Below, one piece after another: positions 1 to 7,662 of a stretch of 10,971 nt of DNA. The stretch comes from Nitrospinota bacterium (GTDB taxonomy: Bacteria; UBA8248). A model generated the notes under the pieces. It was not told the origin of the DNA. It did no database searches and saw nothing but the letters and a program-made list of their open reading frames with translations. Both the position numbers and the translations under genes were made by a program. The stretch's first letter is position 1; every line of letters starts with the position of its first letter. Where the stretch lies: the NCBI GenBank assembly GCA_003506735.1, contig DNYS01000183.1, forward strand, positions 8,230 through 19,200, in the 5' to 3' direction.

Positions 1-276
1 TCATCCCATAATAAATGGCAAGGTGCGGAGGAACCCGTCCCGGAAACATCCAGTATCACTCAAGCGCAAAAGAGCTCTTCGCAGAACAAGGGAGGGCCGG
101 TGAAGGACTTGGCCGATAATGGCGCGAACGGGGCGAATAAGGAAAAAAAAAGCCGCTTCCCGGGCCGATATCCCCGCCATGAAATCCCAGCCTGCCGCTC
201 AGGCGCCCACGCATTCCTCCCCGCGGAAAAGATCATCCGCCATTCGCATTGGCCGCCGCTCCCTTCGTACCCATAA
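1..276 (+). CDS. possible 3' end of an upstream gene (partial, uncertain)
   Basis: Frame 1 stays open from the first base of the window to a TAA at 274-276, giving 91 codons with no start required, so this could be the C-terminal part of a gene that begins outside the window. The translation is hydrophilic and charged at first (rich in Ser, Gln, Lys, Asn and Gly) and ends in a Pro/His/Trp-containing stretch. I recognise no family in it. The other two plus frames close quickly. The minus strand also has an open frame over 60-299 without a recognisable product, so an open frame here is weak evidence by itself. It may equally be non-coding DNA upstream of the protease gene. Confidence 0.27.
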   Translation, partial: SSHNKWQGAEEPVPETSSITQAQKSSSQNKGGPVKDLADNGANGANKEKKSRFPGRYPRHEIPACRSGAHAFLPAEKIIRHSHWPPLPSYP

Positions 277-353
277 GCCACTGAATAATTAGCGCTCAAT
301 TCCGGCCGGCCGCACCGGGACCAAGGCGAATCGAATTTTCCCGTTAAAAGGGA

Positions 354-383
354 TTGACAACTTCATCCCGTTGAATGCATAGA
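354..383 (+). promoter_or_regulatory. candidate sigma-70-type promoter for the plus-strand run
   Basis: A perfect -35 hexamer TTGACA at 354-359 is followed after 18 bases by CATAGA at 378-383, which matches only three of six positions of the -10 consensus. It lies in the gap before the first gene of the long plus-strand run, where a promoter is expected, and would give a leader of about 140 bases. The weak -10 keeps confidence low. No sigma-E or heat-shock type element was clear. Confidence 0.35.
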
Positions 384-520
384 GCGTTCGATATGTGCCG
401 CATGTTTTAATTTCTGGCGACGGATGAACCCAAATAACTGAAATTACATGGATTACAAAAAGGGAACCACCAACGTCGAAATAGCCGGACATCTATTGCC
501 GCTTTAAGTAAATGGACAAA

Positions 521-525
521 AAGGA
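521..525 (+). promoter_or_regulatory. ribosome binding site deciding the protease start
   Basis: AAGGA lies seven bases before the ATG at 533. It falls inside the longer reading frame that begins at 512, so it argues that translation starts at 533 and that the seven extra N-terminal codons are not used. Confidence 0.6.
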
Positions 526-532
526 CTCTGCT

Positions 533-2008
533 ATGACGATGATCGTCAACCCCAATCGGTCCCGGGCCGGCAAAATTTTATATCGAGGGATGTTGGCCTT
601 CCTGGTTGCGCTTGTTGTATCCATCAACGCTCCTGGCGCTGTAAATGCGGCTGCCAGCTTAAAAGGCCTTCCCTCGTTGGCCGATCTCGTGGAGCGCCTG
701 AAACCCTCGGTGGTCAACATCAGTTCCGAAACCCTCGTCCATGCGAGAGGGGGAATCCCCAGGCGTCCGGGAGACCAGTTCAGCGAACTCTTTCGCCGGT
801 TTTTCGAAGGCCGGCCTCCAGGGTTTCCGGGACTGCCTCAGCGGCCGCCACAAAAAAAATCGAGTCTGGGCTCCGGGTTTATCGTGGACTCCGAAAAAGG
901 GTTGATTCTGACGAACAACCACGTCATCGAAAATTCTTCTGAAATCACCGTAATCACCCAGGATCGAAAGAAGCGGAAAGCCACCATTGTCGGACGCGAC
1001 CCGAAAACGGACATCGCGCTCCTTCGCGTTGAATTGAAGCCGGGCGAAAAACTGCCCGCCGTCCAGCTCGGTGACAGTGAAAAAATGCGCGTGGGCGATT
1101 GGGTGGTGGCCATCGGCAATCCGTTTGGCCTGAGTCACACCGTCACCGCCGGAATCGTCAGCGCCAAGGGAAGGGTTATCGGCGCCGGGCCCTACGACAA
1201 TTTCATACAGACGGATGCCTCGATCAATCCGGGAAACAGCGGCGGACCTTTGTTCAACCTTTCCGGCGAGGTAATCGGAATCAATACCGCCATATTTAGC
1301 CGGGGCGGAGGAAATATCGGCATCGGATTCGCCATTCCGATAAATCAAGTCAAATCCATAATGCCGAATTTACGCAAAGGCACGGTTGTCCGGGGATTTT
1401 TAGGCGTTTCCATTCAACCCGTGAGTGAAAGCCTGGCCAAAGCGATGGACCTCAAAAACACAAAGGGGGCCATTGTAGCCAGTCTGGTCAAGAAAGGGCC
1501 CGCATTCAAGGCAGGGGTGAAGCGGGGGGATGTCATCCTCTCGTTGAACGGGAAAAAGGTCGAAAATCCACGCTCCCTCTCCCGGATGGCGGCCGCTCTT
1601 TCTCCTGGAACCGACGTTAAACTCGGCGTTCGCCGCAAAGGTAAATCCATTACCATTACCCTCACAACCGGAAGGATGCCCGGCCCTACGAATCTGGCCA
1701 GCGCCTCCCGAAAAGCGGAAATGAGCAAAAAGCTTGGCATCGAGGGCCAAAACCTGACGCGGGAAATTGCCGGGCAAATTGGAACTAAATCCAAAACAGG
1801 GGTTGTCGTCGCCAGGGTAATTCCCGGAAGCCCGGCTGCCAAAGCGGGTCTCCGGCGCGGCGATCTAATCATCGAAGCGAATCAAAAAGGCGTGAACAAT
1901 GTTCGTGACCTCTCGGCTGCGATTGAGCACAAAAAAGAAAAAGGCCATCTTTTCTTGATTGAACGGCGCGGAGCCACGCGGTACATTGTGATAGAAGGTG
2001 TGGGTTAA
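533..2008 (+). CDS. degP: DegP/HtrA-type periplasmic serine protease (Do family)
   Basis: This is a periplasmic ATP-independent protease/chaperone that degrades or refolds damaged envelope proteins. Numbered from the ATG at 533 (491 aa), residues 1-39 form a signal peptide with a basic start, a hydrophobic core and a likely cut after VNA. The trypsin-like domain carries His130 (TNNHV), Asp160 (TDIALL) and Ser236 in GNSGGPLFN, a complete catalytic triad. A Pro/Arg-rich loop sits at about 73-109. Two PDZ domains follow at about 288-378 and 398-490, which matches the DegP/DegQ architecture and usual length of about 450-500 aa. The ATG at 533 is preferred over the one at 512 because AAGGA (521-525) lies seven bases ahead of it, while 512 has no good ribosome binding site. 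The c-di-AMP synthase gene follows after 11 bases. DegQ or MucD would be equally fair names. Confidence 0.95.
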   Translation: MTMIVNPNRSRAGKILYRGMLAFLVALVVSINAPGAVNAAASLKGLPSLADLVERLKPSVVNISSETLVHARGGIPRRPGDQFSELFRRFFEGRPPGFPGLPQRPPQKKSSLGSGFIVDSEKGLILTNNHVIENSSEITVITQDRKKRKATIVGRDPKTDIALLRVELKPGEKLPAVQLGDSEKMRVGDWVVAIGNPFGLSHTVTAGIVSAKGRVIGAGPYDNFIQTDASINPGNSGGPLFNLSGEVIGINTAIFSRGGGNIGIGFAIPINQVKSIMPNLRKGTVVRGFLGVSIQPVSESLAKAMDLKNTKGAIVASLVKKGPAFKAGVKRGDVILSLNGKKVENPRSLSRMAAALSPGTDVKLGVRRKGKSITITLTTGRMPGPTNLASASRKAEMSKKLGIEGQNLTREIAGQIGTKSKTGVVVARVIPGSPAAKAGLRRGDLIIEANQKGVNNVRDLSAAIEHKKEKGHLFLIERRGATRYIVIEGVG

Positions 2009-2019
2009 CTGGGGAAGGT

Positions 2020-2928
2020 ATGGAAAAATCGGTAGGGACAAGCGAAATTCTCATCAAAGCGGCCGCGGCGGTCTGCGGCCACCTGGGCGCACGGGCGATT
2101 TTTGTGCACGCCGATGCATTGAAGGATATAGAGGCACTATCCCAGCTTCCCACCGATGTGGAACGATTCGTCACAACATGTTCGCCTGAACTCTTCGAGG
2201 ATCTCGCGGGCAAGGGCTTTCGGGTGTTTCAACTCCCCGCGCTCTCTCTGAAACGCATCGACGCCATCAAAATGGGAGTTGTGATTGCGTTGAGCGATGG
2301 CGCCATCAAAATAGAAGACACCATTGTTTGCCTTTCGGGGTTGTCGGAAAATGAGCAAATCGACACGCTCATCGTATTTCGTCTGGACCAGGAAAAAGAG
2401 ATGATGTTGATCTCCGAAACCCAAAATGAGTTGAACGGGTTGGACCCCAAGGTATTCGAGACACTTCTTTCCCTTTCACTCGAAATCGCCGCCGAGGGGC
2501 GGGAAGGAAAATCCCGGGGAGCTCTCTTTGTTCTCGGAGATCACGATATCGTCCTCCAGTATTCCCGGCAGATGGTGATCAACCCGTTTCACGGCTACCC
2601 CGAGGAACAGAGAAACATCATGGATTCCAATCTTCGGGAAACCATCAAGGAATTCAGCGCAATCGATGGCGCTTTCGTCATCCGGGGAGACGGGGTCGTG
2701 GAAGCGGCCGGCAGACACTTGAACGCCGCCGGAGAAATCGATTTGCCGCCCGGACTCGGGACCCGCCACATGGCGGCGGCCGGAATTTCAGAGGTGAGTG
2801 CAGCAACCTCTTTCGTGATCAGCGAATCCACTGGAACGGTTAGCATTTTTAAAGACGGGAAAATTTTTCTCCAGATTGGGAAATCCCTACCCACGCAAGG
2901 GAAAAAAGTCAAAAAAAGCGCCAAATAA
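2020..2928 (+). CDS. dacZ: DacZ-like diadenylate cyclase (c-di-AMP synthase)
   Basis: The protein (302 aa) most likely makes the second messenger cyclic di-AMP from two ATP in the cytoplasm. The C-terminal part, about 165-285, is a DisA_N (DAC) domain. It has the DGA motif at 216-218 (AIDGAFVIRGDG), then PPGLGTRHMAAAGISE at 243-258, and VISESTGTVSIFKDGK at 266-281. These correspond to the metal/catalytic and ATP-binding motifs of the family. The N-terminal half, about 1-125, looks like the pyruvate-kinase C-terminal-type alpha/beta domain (IKMGVVIALSDGAIK, TIVCLSGL). That layout is known for archaeal DacZ, not for bacterial DisA, CdaA or CdaS. No signal or membrane segment is seen. The third residue of the usual RHR motif is Met251. 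The C-terminus is a short Lys-rich tail. It sits 11 bases after the protease stop and 24 bases before a tiny membrane-protein gene. The domain is clear; the DacZ assignment and activity are inferred. Confidence 0.85.
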   Translation: MEKSVGTSEILIKAAAAVCGHLGARAIFVHADALKDIEALSQLPTDVERFVTTCSPELFEDLAGKGFRVFQLPALSLKRIDAIKMGVVIALSDGAIKIEDTIVCLSGLSENEQIDTLIVFRLDQEKEMMLISETQNELNGLDPKVFETLLSLSLEIAAEGREGKSRGALFVLGDHDIVLQYSRQMVINPFHGYPEEQRNIMDSNLRETIKEFSAIDGAFVIRGDGVVEAAGRHLNAAGEIDLPPGLGTRHMAAAGISEVSAATSFVISESTGTVSIFKDGKIFLQIGKSLPTQGKKVKKSAK

Positions 2929-2934
2929 ATTCTC

Positions 2935-2942
2935 AGGTGAGG
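2935..2942 (+). promoter_or_regulatory. strong ribosome binding site for the 46-aa membrane protein
   Basis: AGGTGAGG ten bases upstream of the ATG at 2953 contains AGGTGA, complementary to the 3' end of 16S rRNA. It lies between the cyclase stop codon and the small frame, and is the main reason the short frame is called as a gene. Confidence 0.6.
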
Positions 2943-2952
2943 AAAATTCAAA

Positions 2953-3093
2953 ATGGCCGCGTACAGCAAAATTCTCAAGAAAATTAATGTTTACAGCGTA
3001 CTTTTTGGTTTGTTCGCTGGCGGAATCGCCGTTGTGCTCGGCTTTGTTTCGCTCCTGTTGATGCTGGATATGCTTGGATTGTCGCTTTTTTAA
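2953..3093 (+). CDS. small single-helix membrane protein, 46 aa
   Basis: An ATG at 2953 opens a 46-codon frame ending with TAA at 3091-3093. It is preceded by AGGTGAGG (2935-2942), one of the best Shine-Dalgarno matches in the window. The product has a short basic N-terminus (Lys6, Lys9, Lys10) and one hydrophobic helix from about residue 15 to 37 with a GLFAGGIAVVLGF core. A short tail with Asp39 ends in LGLSLF. It would sit in the inner membrane, probably with its N-terminus inside. No family is recognised. It lies 24 bases after the c-di-AMP synthase gene and ends just before the next gene, so it is probably translated from the same message. A role with the cyclase is only a guess from position. 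Confidence 0.62.
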   Translation: MAAYSKILKKINVYSVLFGLFAGGIAVVLGFVSLLLMLDMLGLSLF

Positions 3094-3115
3094 TCAAAAC
3101 GGGAAATTCGCCCGC

Positions 3116-3868
3116 ATGATTCTGGACACCTTTGAGCGTTATAAGCATAACTTGTTCCTTTCTCCCATCACCTCCGGCACGGTCGAAAATTTCGGAAACC
3201 GTTGCGGCCTCACCGAATCGTCCAGCGTCCTGGACGTTGCATGCGGAAAAGGGGGAGCCGCGCTCACATTGGCGGAAAAATTCGAATGCGTTGTCACTTG
3301 CGTTGAGCCGCGGGCCGAATTCGCCGAGGAGGCGCGCCGCCGGACGGTTTTCGAGGATCTGGATCATCTCGTGAATATCCTGGACTCCCCGGCAGACGAA
3401 TTTCCGTTCGATGATTTTTATTTCGACCTTGCCCTGATGCTCGGCAACACCTGCCCGCTCAACTTCGACAAAATTGTGAACGAGTTGACCCGGGTGGTGC
3501 GCCGGGGGGGATGGATCGCGCTGTCCGAAATCGCATGGAAGCCCGGCGCCCCCGATTCCGCGACTCCATCGGTGATTGATTGGTCCAAAGGGTTCACTCC
3601 CCTTCGAATCGCCGGCCTGGAGAAGCGCACCGCGGAATTTATCGACGCGGGGTTTCACGTTGAATTCGCGGAGCTGGAAACGGATGCCGCCTGGGAAAAT
3701 TATTATGCCCCCCAGGCCAGGTCTATTATCGAAAACCTGCTTGAATACAACGGCTCCGCGGAGGCGCAAACGACCCTGGGAGAGTGGCAAAACGAGCTCA
3801 ACCGCTACCACACTGGCGGCGGAAAAGAATCGGTGGGTTATGCCTGCTATTTGTTGCGTTGTCCATAA
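3116..3868 (+). CDS. class I SAM-dependent methyltransferase
   Basis: This is a cytoplasmic methyltransferase of the Rossmann-fold (class I) type; the substrate cannot be told. Numbered from the ATG at 3116 (250 aa), the SAM-binding motif I is VLDVACGKGG at 38-47. The acidic residue ending strand 2 is Glu64 (TCVEP), a motif III/IV region lies near 98-112 (DDFYFDLALMLGN), and a typical post-core strand is RRGGWIALSE at 129-138. The length is normal for a stand-alone small-molecule or UbiE/Methyltransf_11-like enzyme. The start is uncertain. A TTG at 3074 would add 14 residues, including an FFNQNGKFAR segment that looks protein-like, and would overlap the 46-aa gene by 20 bases. Neither start has a good ribosome binding site. 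A stop at 3059-3061 rules out anything further upstream. Confidence 0.86.
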   Translation: MILDTFERYKHNLFLSPITSGTVENFGNRCGLTESSSVLDVACGKGGAALTLAEKFECVVTCVEPRAEFAEEARRRTVFEDLDHLVNILDSPADEFPFDDFYFDLALMLGNTCPLNFDKIVNELTRVVRRGGWIALSEIAWKPGAPDSATPSVIDWSKGFTPLRIAGLEKRTAEFIDAGFHVEFAELETDAAWENYYAPQARSIIENLLEYNGSAEAQTTLGEWQNELNRYHTGGGKESVGYACYLLRCP

Positions 3869-3940
3869 TCCAGATTTTTTTAATCGCATTGCCATTATTC
3901 ATGGGCTTTCTTGAAGCACCGTGATTTTAACGCTTCACTG

Positions 3941-3946
3941 AGAGGA
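3941..3946 (+). promoter_or_regulatory. ribosome binding site deciding the phosphofructokinase start
   Basis: AGAGGA lies six bases before the GTG at 3953. It is within the longer frame from the TTG at 3911 and so favours the shorter protein, which then begins 13 residues before the conserved RTLGILTGGGD start of the fold. Confidence 0.6.
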
Positions 3947-3952
3947 CGAGCG

Positions 3953-5071
3953 GTGAACGTTGAGTCAAAAGGAAAAAAAGGAACCGTGCGCACTTTGGGA
4001 ATATTGACGGGCGGAGGCGATTGTCCTGGCCTGAATGCCGTAATTCGCGCCGTCGTCCTAACGGCGGAGCGGGAGGGAATCCGCGTCCAGGGTATTCAAA
4101 ACGCTTTCAGCGGTTTGATTCACAATCAATTCACCGAGCTGGATTCTTCGAAAATGGACCATCTTTTGCAATATGGCGGAACCATTCTGGGAAGCTCGAA
4201 CCGGGACAATCCGTTTCAGTTCATGATGACCATCGACGGTGAGCGGCGGCCCGTGGATGTTTCGGAAACCGTGATGACCAATTTCCGAAAATCCGGGCTG
4301 GATGGGCTCATCGCCATCGGAGGCGATGGGACATTGAAGATCACCCATCGGCTTTTTCAGAAAGGCCTCCCGGCGATTTGCGTTCCAAAATCCATCGACA
4401 ACGACCTCCTCGCCACCGATGTGACTTTCGGTTTCGATACGGCGGTGGGAGTCGCCACCGAAGCCATCGACCGGATCCGGACCACCGCGGAAAGCCACGG
4501 CCGCCTCATGGTGGTCGAGGTCATGGGCCGGAATGCCGGCTGGATTGCGCTCTTCTCGGGGCTGGCTGGAGGGGCCGATGTCATCCTCATTCCGGAAATT
4601 CCTTTTTCCATCGATGCGATCGTCGCCAATATCCGGGTGGATCGCTCAGCCGGAAAAAATTTCAGCATTATCGTGGTCGCGGAAGGCGCCTTCTCCAAAA
4701 ACGGCGATGTTGCCGTCAAAAAAATCGTGGACGATCCGACGGAACCTCGCCGCCTCGGCGGAATCGGGAATGTTATCGGGAATCTTTTGGAAGAGAAAAC
4801 GGACATTGAAACGCGAGTGACCGTTCTTGGGCACATCCAAAGAGGCGGAATTCCATCGACATACGATCGGAATCTTTCTACGCGCTTCGGAGTTCATGCC
4901 GCTCGTTGCGCTATCAACGGAGAATTCGGCCAGTTGGTGGCCTTGCAAAAAGGCAGGATTAAAACGGTTCCCATGGCCGATGCCGCTGAGGGCCAACGCC
5001 TGGTTTCGCCCGACAACGATTTCGTGCAAGTGGCCCGATCCATCGGGATTTCGTTTGGCGACGAGACCTGA
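3953..5071 (+). CDS. pfkA: 6-phosphofructokinase, PfkA superfamily (probably ATP-dependent)
   Basis: The enzyme phosphorylates fructose 6-phosphate to the 1,6-bisphosphate in glycolysis. Numbered from the GTG at 3953 (372 aa), the N-terminal phosphate-binding loop is TGGGDCPG at 19-26. GGDGT is at 123-127, PKSIDND at 145-151 holds the catalytic Asp149, MGR is at 191-193 (substrate contacts), and GHIQRGG is at 293-299. The longer form, about 370 rather than 320 aa, fits group III enzymes. Gly126 after GGD is the residue associated with ATP use (PPi enzymes have Asp there). Lys146 is a residue typical of PPi-type and long-form enzymes, so the phosphoryl donor is inferred as ATP but not certain. 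The GTG at 3953 is preferred to the TTG at 3911 because AGAGGA (3941-3946) stands six bases before it. gatA follows after 33 bases. Confidence 0.93.
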   Translation: MNVESKGKKGTVRTLGILTGGGDCPGLNAVIRAVVLTAEREGIRVQGIQNAFSGLIHNQFTELDSSKMDHLLQYGGTILGSSNRDNPFQFMMTIDGERRPVDVSETVMTNFRKSGLDGLIAIGGDGTLKITHRLFQKGLPAICVPKSIDNDLLATDVTFGFDTAVGVATEAIDRIRTTAESHGRLMVVEVMGRNAGWIALFSGLAGGADVILIPEIPFSIDAIVANIRVDRSAGKNFSIIVVAEGAFSKNGDVAVKKIVDDPTEPRRLGGIGNVIGNLLEEKTDIETRVTVLGHIQRGGIPSTYDRNLSTRFGVHAARCAINGEFGQLVALQKGRIKTVPMADAAEGQRLVSPDNDFVQVARSIGISFGDET

Positions 5072-5104
5072 CATCTTGGGCCATTTTGCCTGAACGGAGA
5101 ATTT

Positions 5105-6580
5105 ATGAACGAATTGATTTCCCTCACCGCCCGGGAACTGTCCGAAAAACTCCAATCCCAGGAAATCTCTTCGGTGGAAGCCACACAGGCCTACCTGAAT
5201 AGAATCGAGGAGACCGACGGACGGGTTCACGCATACCTGAAGGTTTTGAACGAGAAGGCTCTTGACTCCGCACGCGAAGCCGACAATCGCCTCGCGAACG
5301 GAGACAATACCTCTCCGCTGCTCGGAATTCCGGTGGCCGTGAAAGATCTTTTGTGCATGAAGGGTGTGGAAACCACCTGCGGATCGAAAATTCTCGAAAA
5401 TTTTATCGCCCCCTATGACGCCACGGCGGTCCGTCTGCTGAAAGAAGCGGGCGCCGTCATTATGGGCAAGCTCAACATGGACGAATTCGCCATGGGCTCC
5501 TCGACGGAACACAGCGCCTACGGTCCGACCCGGAATCCCTGGAACTTGGAGACCATCCCCGGAGGAAGCAGCGGTGGCTCGGCCGCGGCGGTGGCGGCCA
5601 GATCGTGCGCCATGTCCCTGGGCTCGGATACGGGCGGCTCCATCCGCCAGCCTGCCTCCTGCTGCGGAGTGGTGGGGATGAAACCCACTTATGGACGCGT
5701 ATCCCGTTACGGATTAATCGCTTTTGCAAGCTCCCTCGATCAGATCGGTCCATTCACCCACACCGTTTACGACTGCGCCATGATGCTCAATGCCGTCAGC
5801 GGCCACGACCCTTTGGACTCAACCTCGGTCGAGGAGGCTGTTCCGGATTACACGGAAAATTTGGACGCCGGCGTCAAAGGGCTTCGCATCGGAATTCCAA
5901 AGGAGTACTTCATCGAAGGGATGGACCCGGAGGTCGAGGAGGCCATTCGAGATGCCATTCAGGTGTTGGAAGGCCTTGGAGCGGAAATTCTGGAAATTTC
6001 GCTGCCCAACACGGAATATGCCCTCCCAGTGTACCATATTATTGCCCCGGCGGAGGCGAGCAGCAATCTGGCGCGCTACGATGGCGTTCGTTTCGGGCGC
6101 CGCGCTCGGGCAAAAACTTCGGAATTCGGTTCCCTTCACGGGATGTATGCCGGAAGCCGCGATGAGGGTTTCGGGGAAGAGGTCAAGCGGCGAATCATGC
6201 TCGGAACCTATGCTCTGTCGTCCGGGTACTACGACGCTTACTACACGAAGGCGCAGCGGGTGCGGACCCTGATTTGCCGGGAATACCGGGAGGCCTTCAG
6301 ATCCGTGGACGTCATCTTGTCGGCGACCACGCCGACACCCGCATTCCGGTTCGGTGAGCGGATGAACGATCCGATTAGCATGTATTTATCGGACATCCTG
6401 ACGATTCCATGCAACCTCGTCGGCCTGCCCGGGATCAGCCAGCCGTGCGGATTCACTTCATCCAAGCTTCCGATCGGTCTTCAAGTTGTGGGGAAGCCGT
6501 GGGGGGAGCAAGCTGTTCTTCGGGCCGCGATGGCATATGAAGGGAGCACCTATCACCACCTGGCGATCCCGCCCCTTTAG
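5105..6580 (+). CDS. gatA: Asp-tRNA(Asn)/Glu-tRNA(Gln) amidotransferase subunit A
   Basis: GatA is the glutaminase subunit of GatCAB. It frees ammonia from glutamine so that GatB can amidate mischarged Glu-tRNA(Gln), and in some species Asp-tRNA(Asn). The 491-aa length is normal. The amidase-signature triad is complete: Lys80 in PVAVKDLL, cis-Ser155 in [14 protein letters not shown], and nucleophile Ser179 in [11 protein letters not shown]. The GatA-type [12 protein letters not shown] segment is at 124-135 and [14 protein letters not shown] at 191-204. The C-terminal half ([11 protein letters not shown], near 384-394) also follows the family. GGAG ahead of the ATG at 5105 is a reasonable ribosome binding site. 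The gene is 33 bases after the phosphofructokinase gene. gatC, often directly upstream, is not present here, and gatB is separated by a dehydrogenase gene. Confidence 0.97.
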   Translation: MNELISLTARELSEKLQSQEISSVEATQAYLNRIEETDGRVHAYLKVLNEKALDSAREADNRLANGDNTSPLLGIPVAVKDLLCMKGVETTCGSKILENFIAPYDATAVRLLKEAGAVIMGKLNMDEFAMGSSTEHSAYGPTRNPWNLETIPGGSSGGSAAAVAARSCAMSLGSDTGGSIRQPASCCGVVGMKPTYGRVSRYGLIAFASSLDQIGPFTHTVYDCAMMLNAVSGHDPLDSTSVEEAVPDYTENLDAGVKGLRIGIPKEYFIEGMDPEVEEAIRDAIQVLEGLGAEILEISLPNTEYALPVYHIIAPAEASSNLARYDGVRFGRRARAKTSEFGSLHGMYAGSRDEGFGEEVKRRIMLGTYALSSGYYDAYYTKAQRVRTLICREYREAFRSVDVILSATTPTPAFRFGERMNDPISMYLSDILTIPCNLVGLPGISQPCGFTSSKLPIGLQVVGKPWGEQAVLRAAMAYEGSTYHHLAIPPL

Positions 6581-6593
6581 GAAACCCACTTTG

Positions 6594-6598
6594 AAGGA
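6594..6598 (+). promoter_or_regulatory. ribosome binding site deciding the dehydrogenase start
   Basis: AAGGA lies seven bases before the GTG at 6606 and 13 bases after the gatA stop. It supports starting at 6606 instead of at an ATG inside gatA. The resulting N-terminus begins a few residues before the conserved ITELLGDGI strand, as in relatives. Confidence 0.6.
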
Positions 6599-6605
6599 TG
6601 GCGGC

Positions 6606-7646
6606 GTGAGCGATGACCAGGAGATCACCGAACTTTTGGGTGATGGAATCGCAGAAGAGTTGAGAAAAAGCGTCCATGCGGTCGCGGACGCTCTTCCCGG
6701 CAATTACCGGTTCAATACGGTCGATCTGTCCTACGAGACCCGGAAAAAAGGGGCTCGGCACCTGTACGATGAAGCGGTGGCGCCGATGCACCGAACCGGA
6801 ATTGGACTCAAATATCCCACCGCGACCGTCGACGAGAGCCCGAACGCGGTATTACGGAAGCTGCTGAAATTCTCCGTTATCCACAGGCCGATTTCCACCA
6901 TCCCGGGGATCAAGACCAATTTCACGGGAAAAATCGATCTGGATATCGTTCGTGTGGCTACGGGGGGTACATACGACGACCCGGGACAAATGCTCGGCGA
7001 CTACGCAGCGGTGAGTCTCCGTGTGGTCGATCGAAAAACCTGTGAGCAAGCCGCACAATACGCATTTTCAATCGCCATGCGGGATCGAAAGTCGCTCACC
7101 TCATCGAGCAAATTCACCATCCAGCGTGTAACGGATGGCCTCTTCGAGGATATCGTCGATGAGGTTTCCAGAGAGGTTCAGTATTCGGGCCAAATCGAAC
7201 ACCGCCGTGAACTGTTCGATGCCCTCCTCGCCAAGTTGGTGATGAATCCCGAACCGTTCCAGGTGGTTCTTGTCCTGAACGAATACGGGGACTTTCTTTC
7301 CGACCTGGCCAGCGGCCTGGTCGGGAGCCTGGGGCTGGGAGCTTCCGTGTCGCTTTCGTTCGACGATAAAGGCCGTGTAAGCGTGGCCATGTTCGATGCG
7401 ACCCACGGCACCGCCCCCGACATCGCGGGTCAGGACAAAGCCAACCCGACAGCCATTCTCCTCGCCTTCTCGATGCTCCTGGCCCACATCGGAGACACCG
7501 GACCGGCGGAGGCGATTCGGGCCGGACTTTTCGATTGCATGGATGAGGGAGAAACCACGGGCGACCTGGGCGGACCCCGCGGTACGGAATCATTCACCCA
7601 GGCTCTCATCGCCCGGGTGCGGAACCGTCTGGAAAAATCGAAATGA
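6606..7646 (+). CDS. isocitrate/isopropylmalate dehydrogenase family protein, NAD-type
   Basis: This is a beta-decarboxylating dehydrogenase of the IDH/IMDH family, which oxidises and decarboxylates a 2-hydroxyacid. Numbered from the GTG at 6606 (346 aa) it shows LGDGI at 11-15, ESPNAVLR at 77-84, Arg94 in HRPISTIPG, Arg116, Tyr123, Lys169 (position of the catalytic Lys), Asp205, and YGDFLSD at 227-233 with metal-binding Asp229 and Asp233. The cofactor loop is HGTAPDIAGQDKANP (267-281). Asp-Ile at 272-273 is the NAD-preferring signature, where NADP enzymes have Lys-Tyr. The usual RENTEG segment is changed to VRVATGG near 115-121, so the substrate is uncertain; isocitrate is the simplest guess. 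AAGGA at 6594-6598 sets the GTG start. A longer frame back to 6486 would overlap gatA by 95 bases and is unlikely. It sits between gatA and gatB. Confidence 0.88.
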   Translation: MSDDQEITELLGDGIAEELRKSVHAVADALPGNYRFNTVDLSYETRKKGARHLYDEAVAPMHRTGIGLKYPTATVDESPNAVLRKLLKFSVIHRPISTIPGIKTNFTGKIDLDIVRVATGGTYDDPGQMLGDYAAVSLRVVDRKTCEQAAQYAFSIAMRDRKSLTSSSKFTIQRVTDGLFEDIVDEVSREVQYSGQIEHRRELFDALLAKLVMNPEPFQVVLVLNEYGDFLSDLASGLVGSLGLGASVSLSFDDKGRVSVAMFDATHGTAPDIAGQDKANPTAILLAFSMLLAHIGDTGPAEAIRAGLFDCMDEGETTGDLGGPRGTESFTQALIARVRNRLEKSK

Positions 7647-7662
7647 CCTCTCCTAAGGGGCG

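Larger units (their letters stand above)
277..532. other. intergenic leader region upstream of the protease gene
   Basis: No convincing gene is seen here. The stretch holds a GC-rich patch (CCGGCCGGCCG near 302-312), a TTGACA hexamer at 354-359 and then a more AT-rich leader of roughly 140 bases before the chosen protease start. The 67-codon minus-strand frame at 289-492 lacks a ribosome binding site and resembles no family, so I do not call it. Confidence 0.5.

Noticed and set aside
289..492. 67-codon minus-strand frame upstream of the protease gene
   Set aside because: It has no ribosome binding site and no recognisable product, and it overlaps the candidate promoter and leader.
659..1348. 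229-codon minus-strand frame
   Set aside because: It is antisense to the protease catalytic domain and is a shadow of it.
2984..3895. 303-codon minus-strand frame
   Set aside because: It lies opposite the methyltransferase gene, has no family features or ribosome binding site, and is explained by the GC-rich codon pattern of the plus-strand gene.
4646..5512. 288-codon minus-strand frame
   Set aside because: It runs antisense across the phosphofructokinase and gatA genes, both with complete family motifs; the translation shows no recognisable domain.
6486..6605. N-terminal extension of the dehydrogenase into gatA
   Set aside because: It overlaps gatA by 95 bases and adds a sequence unlike the family; the GTG at 6606 has AAGGA at the right distance.
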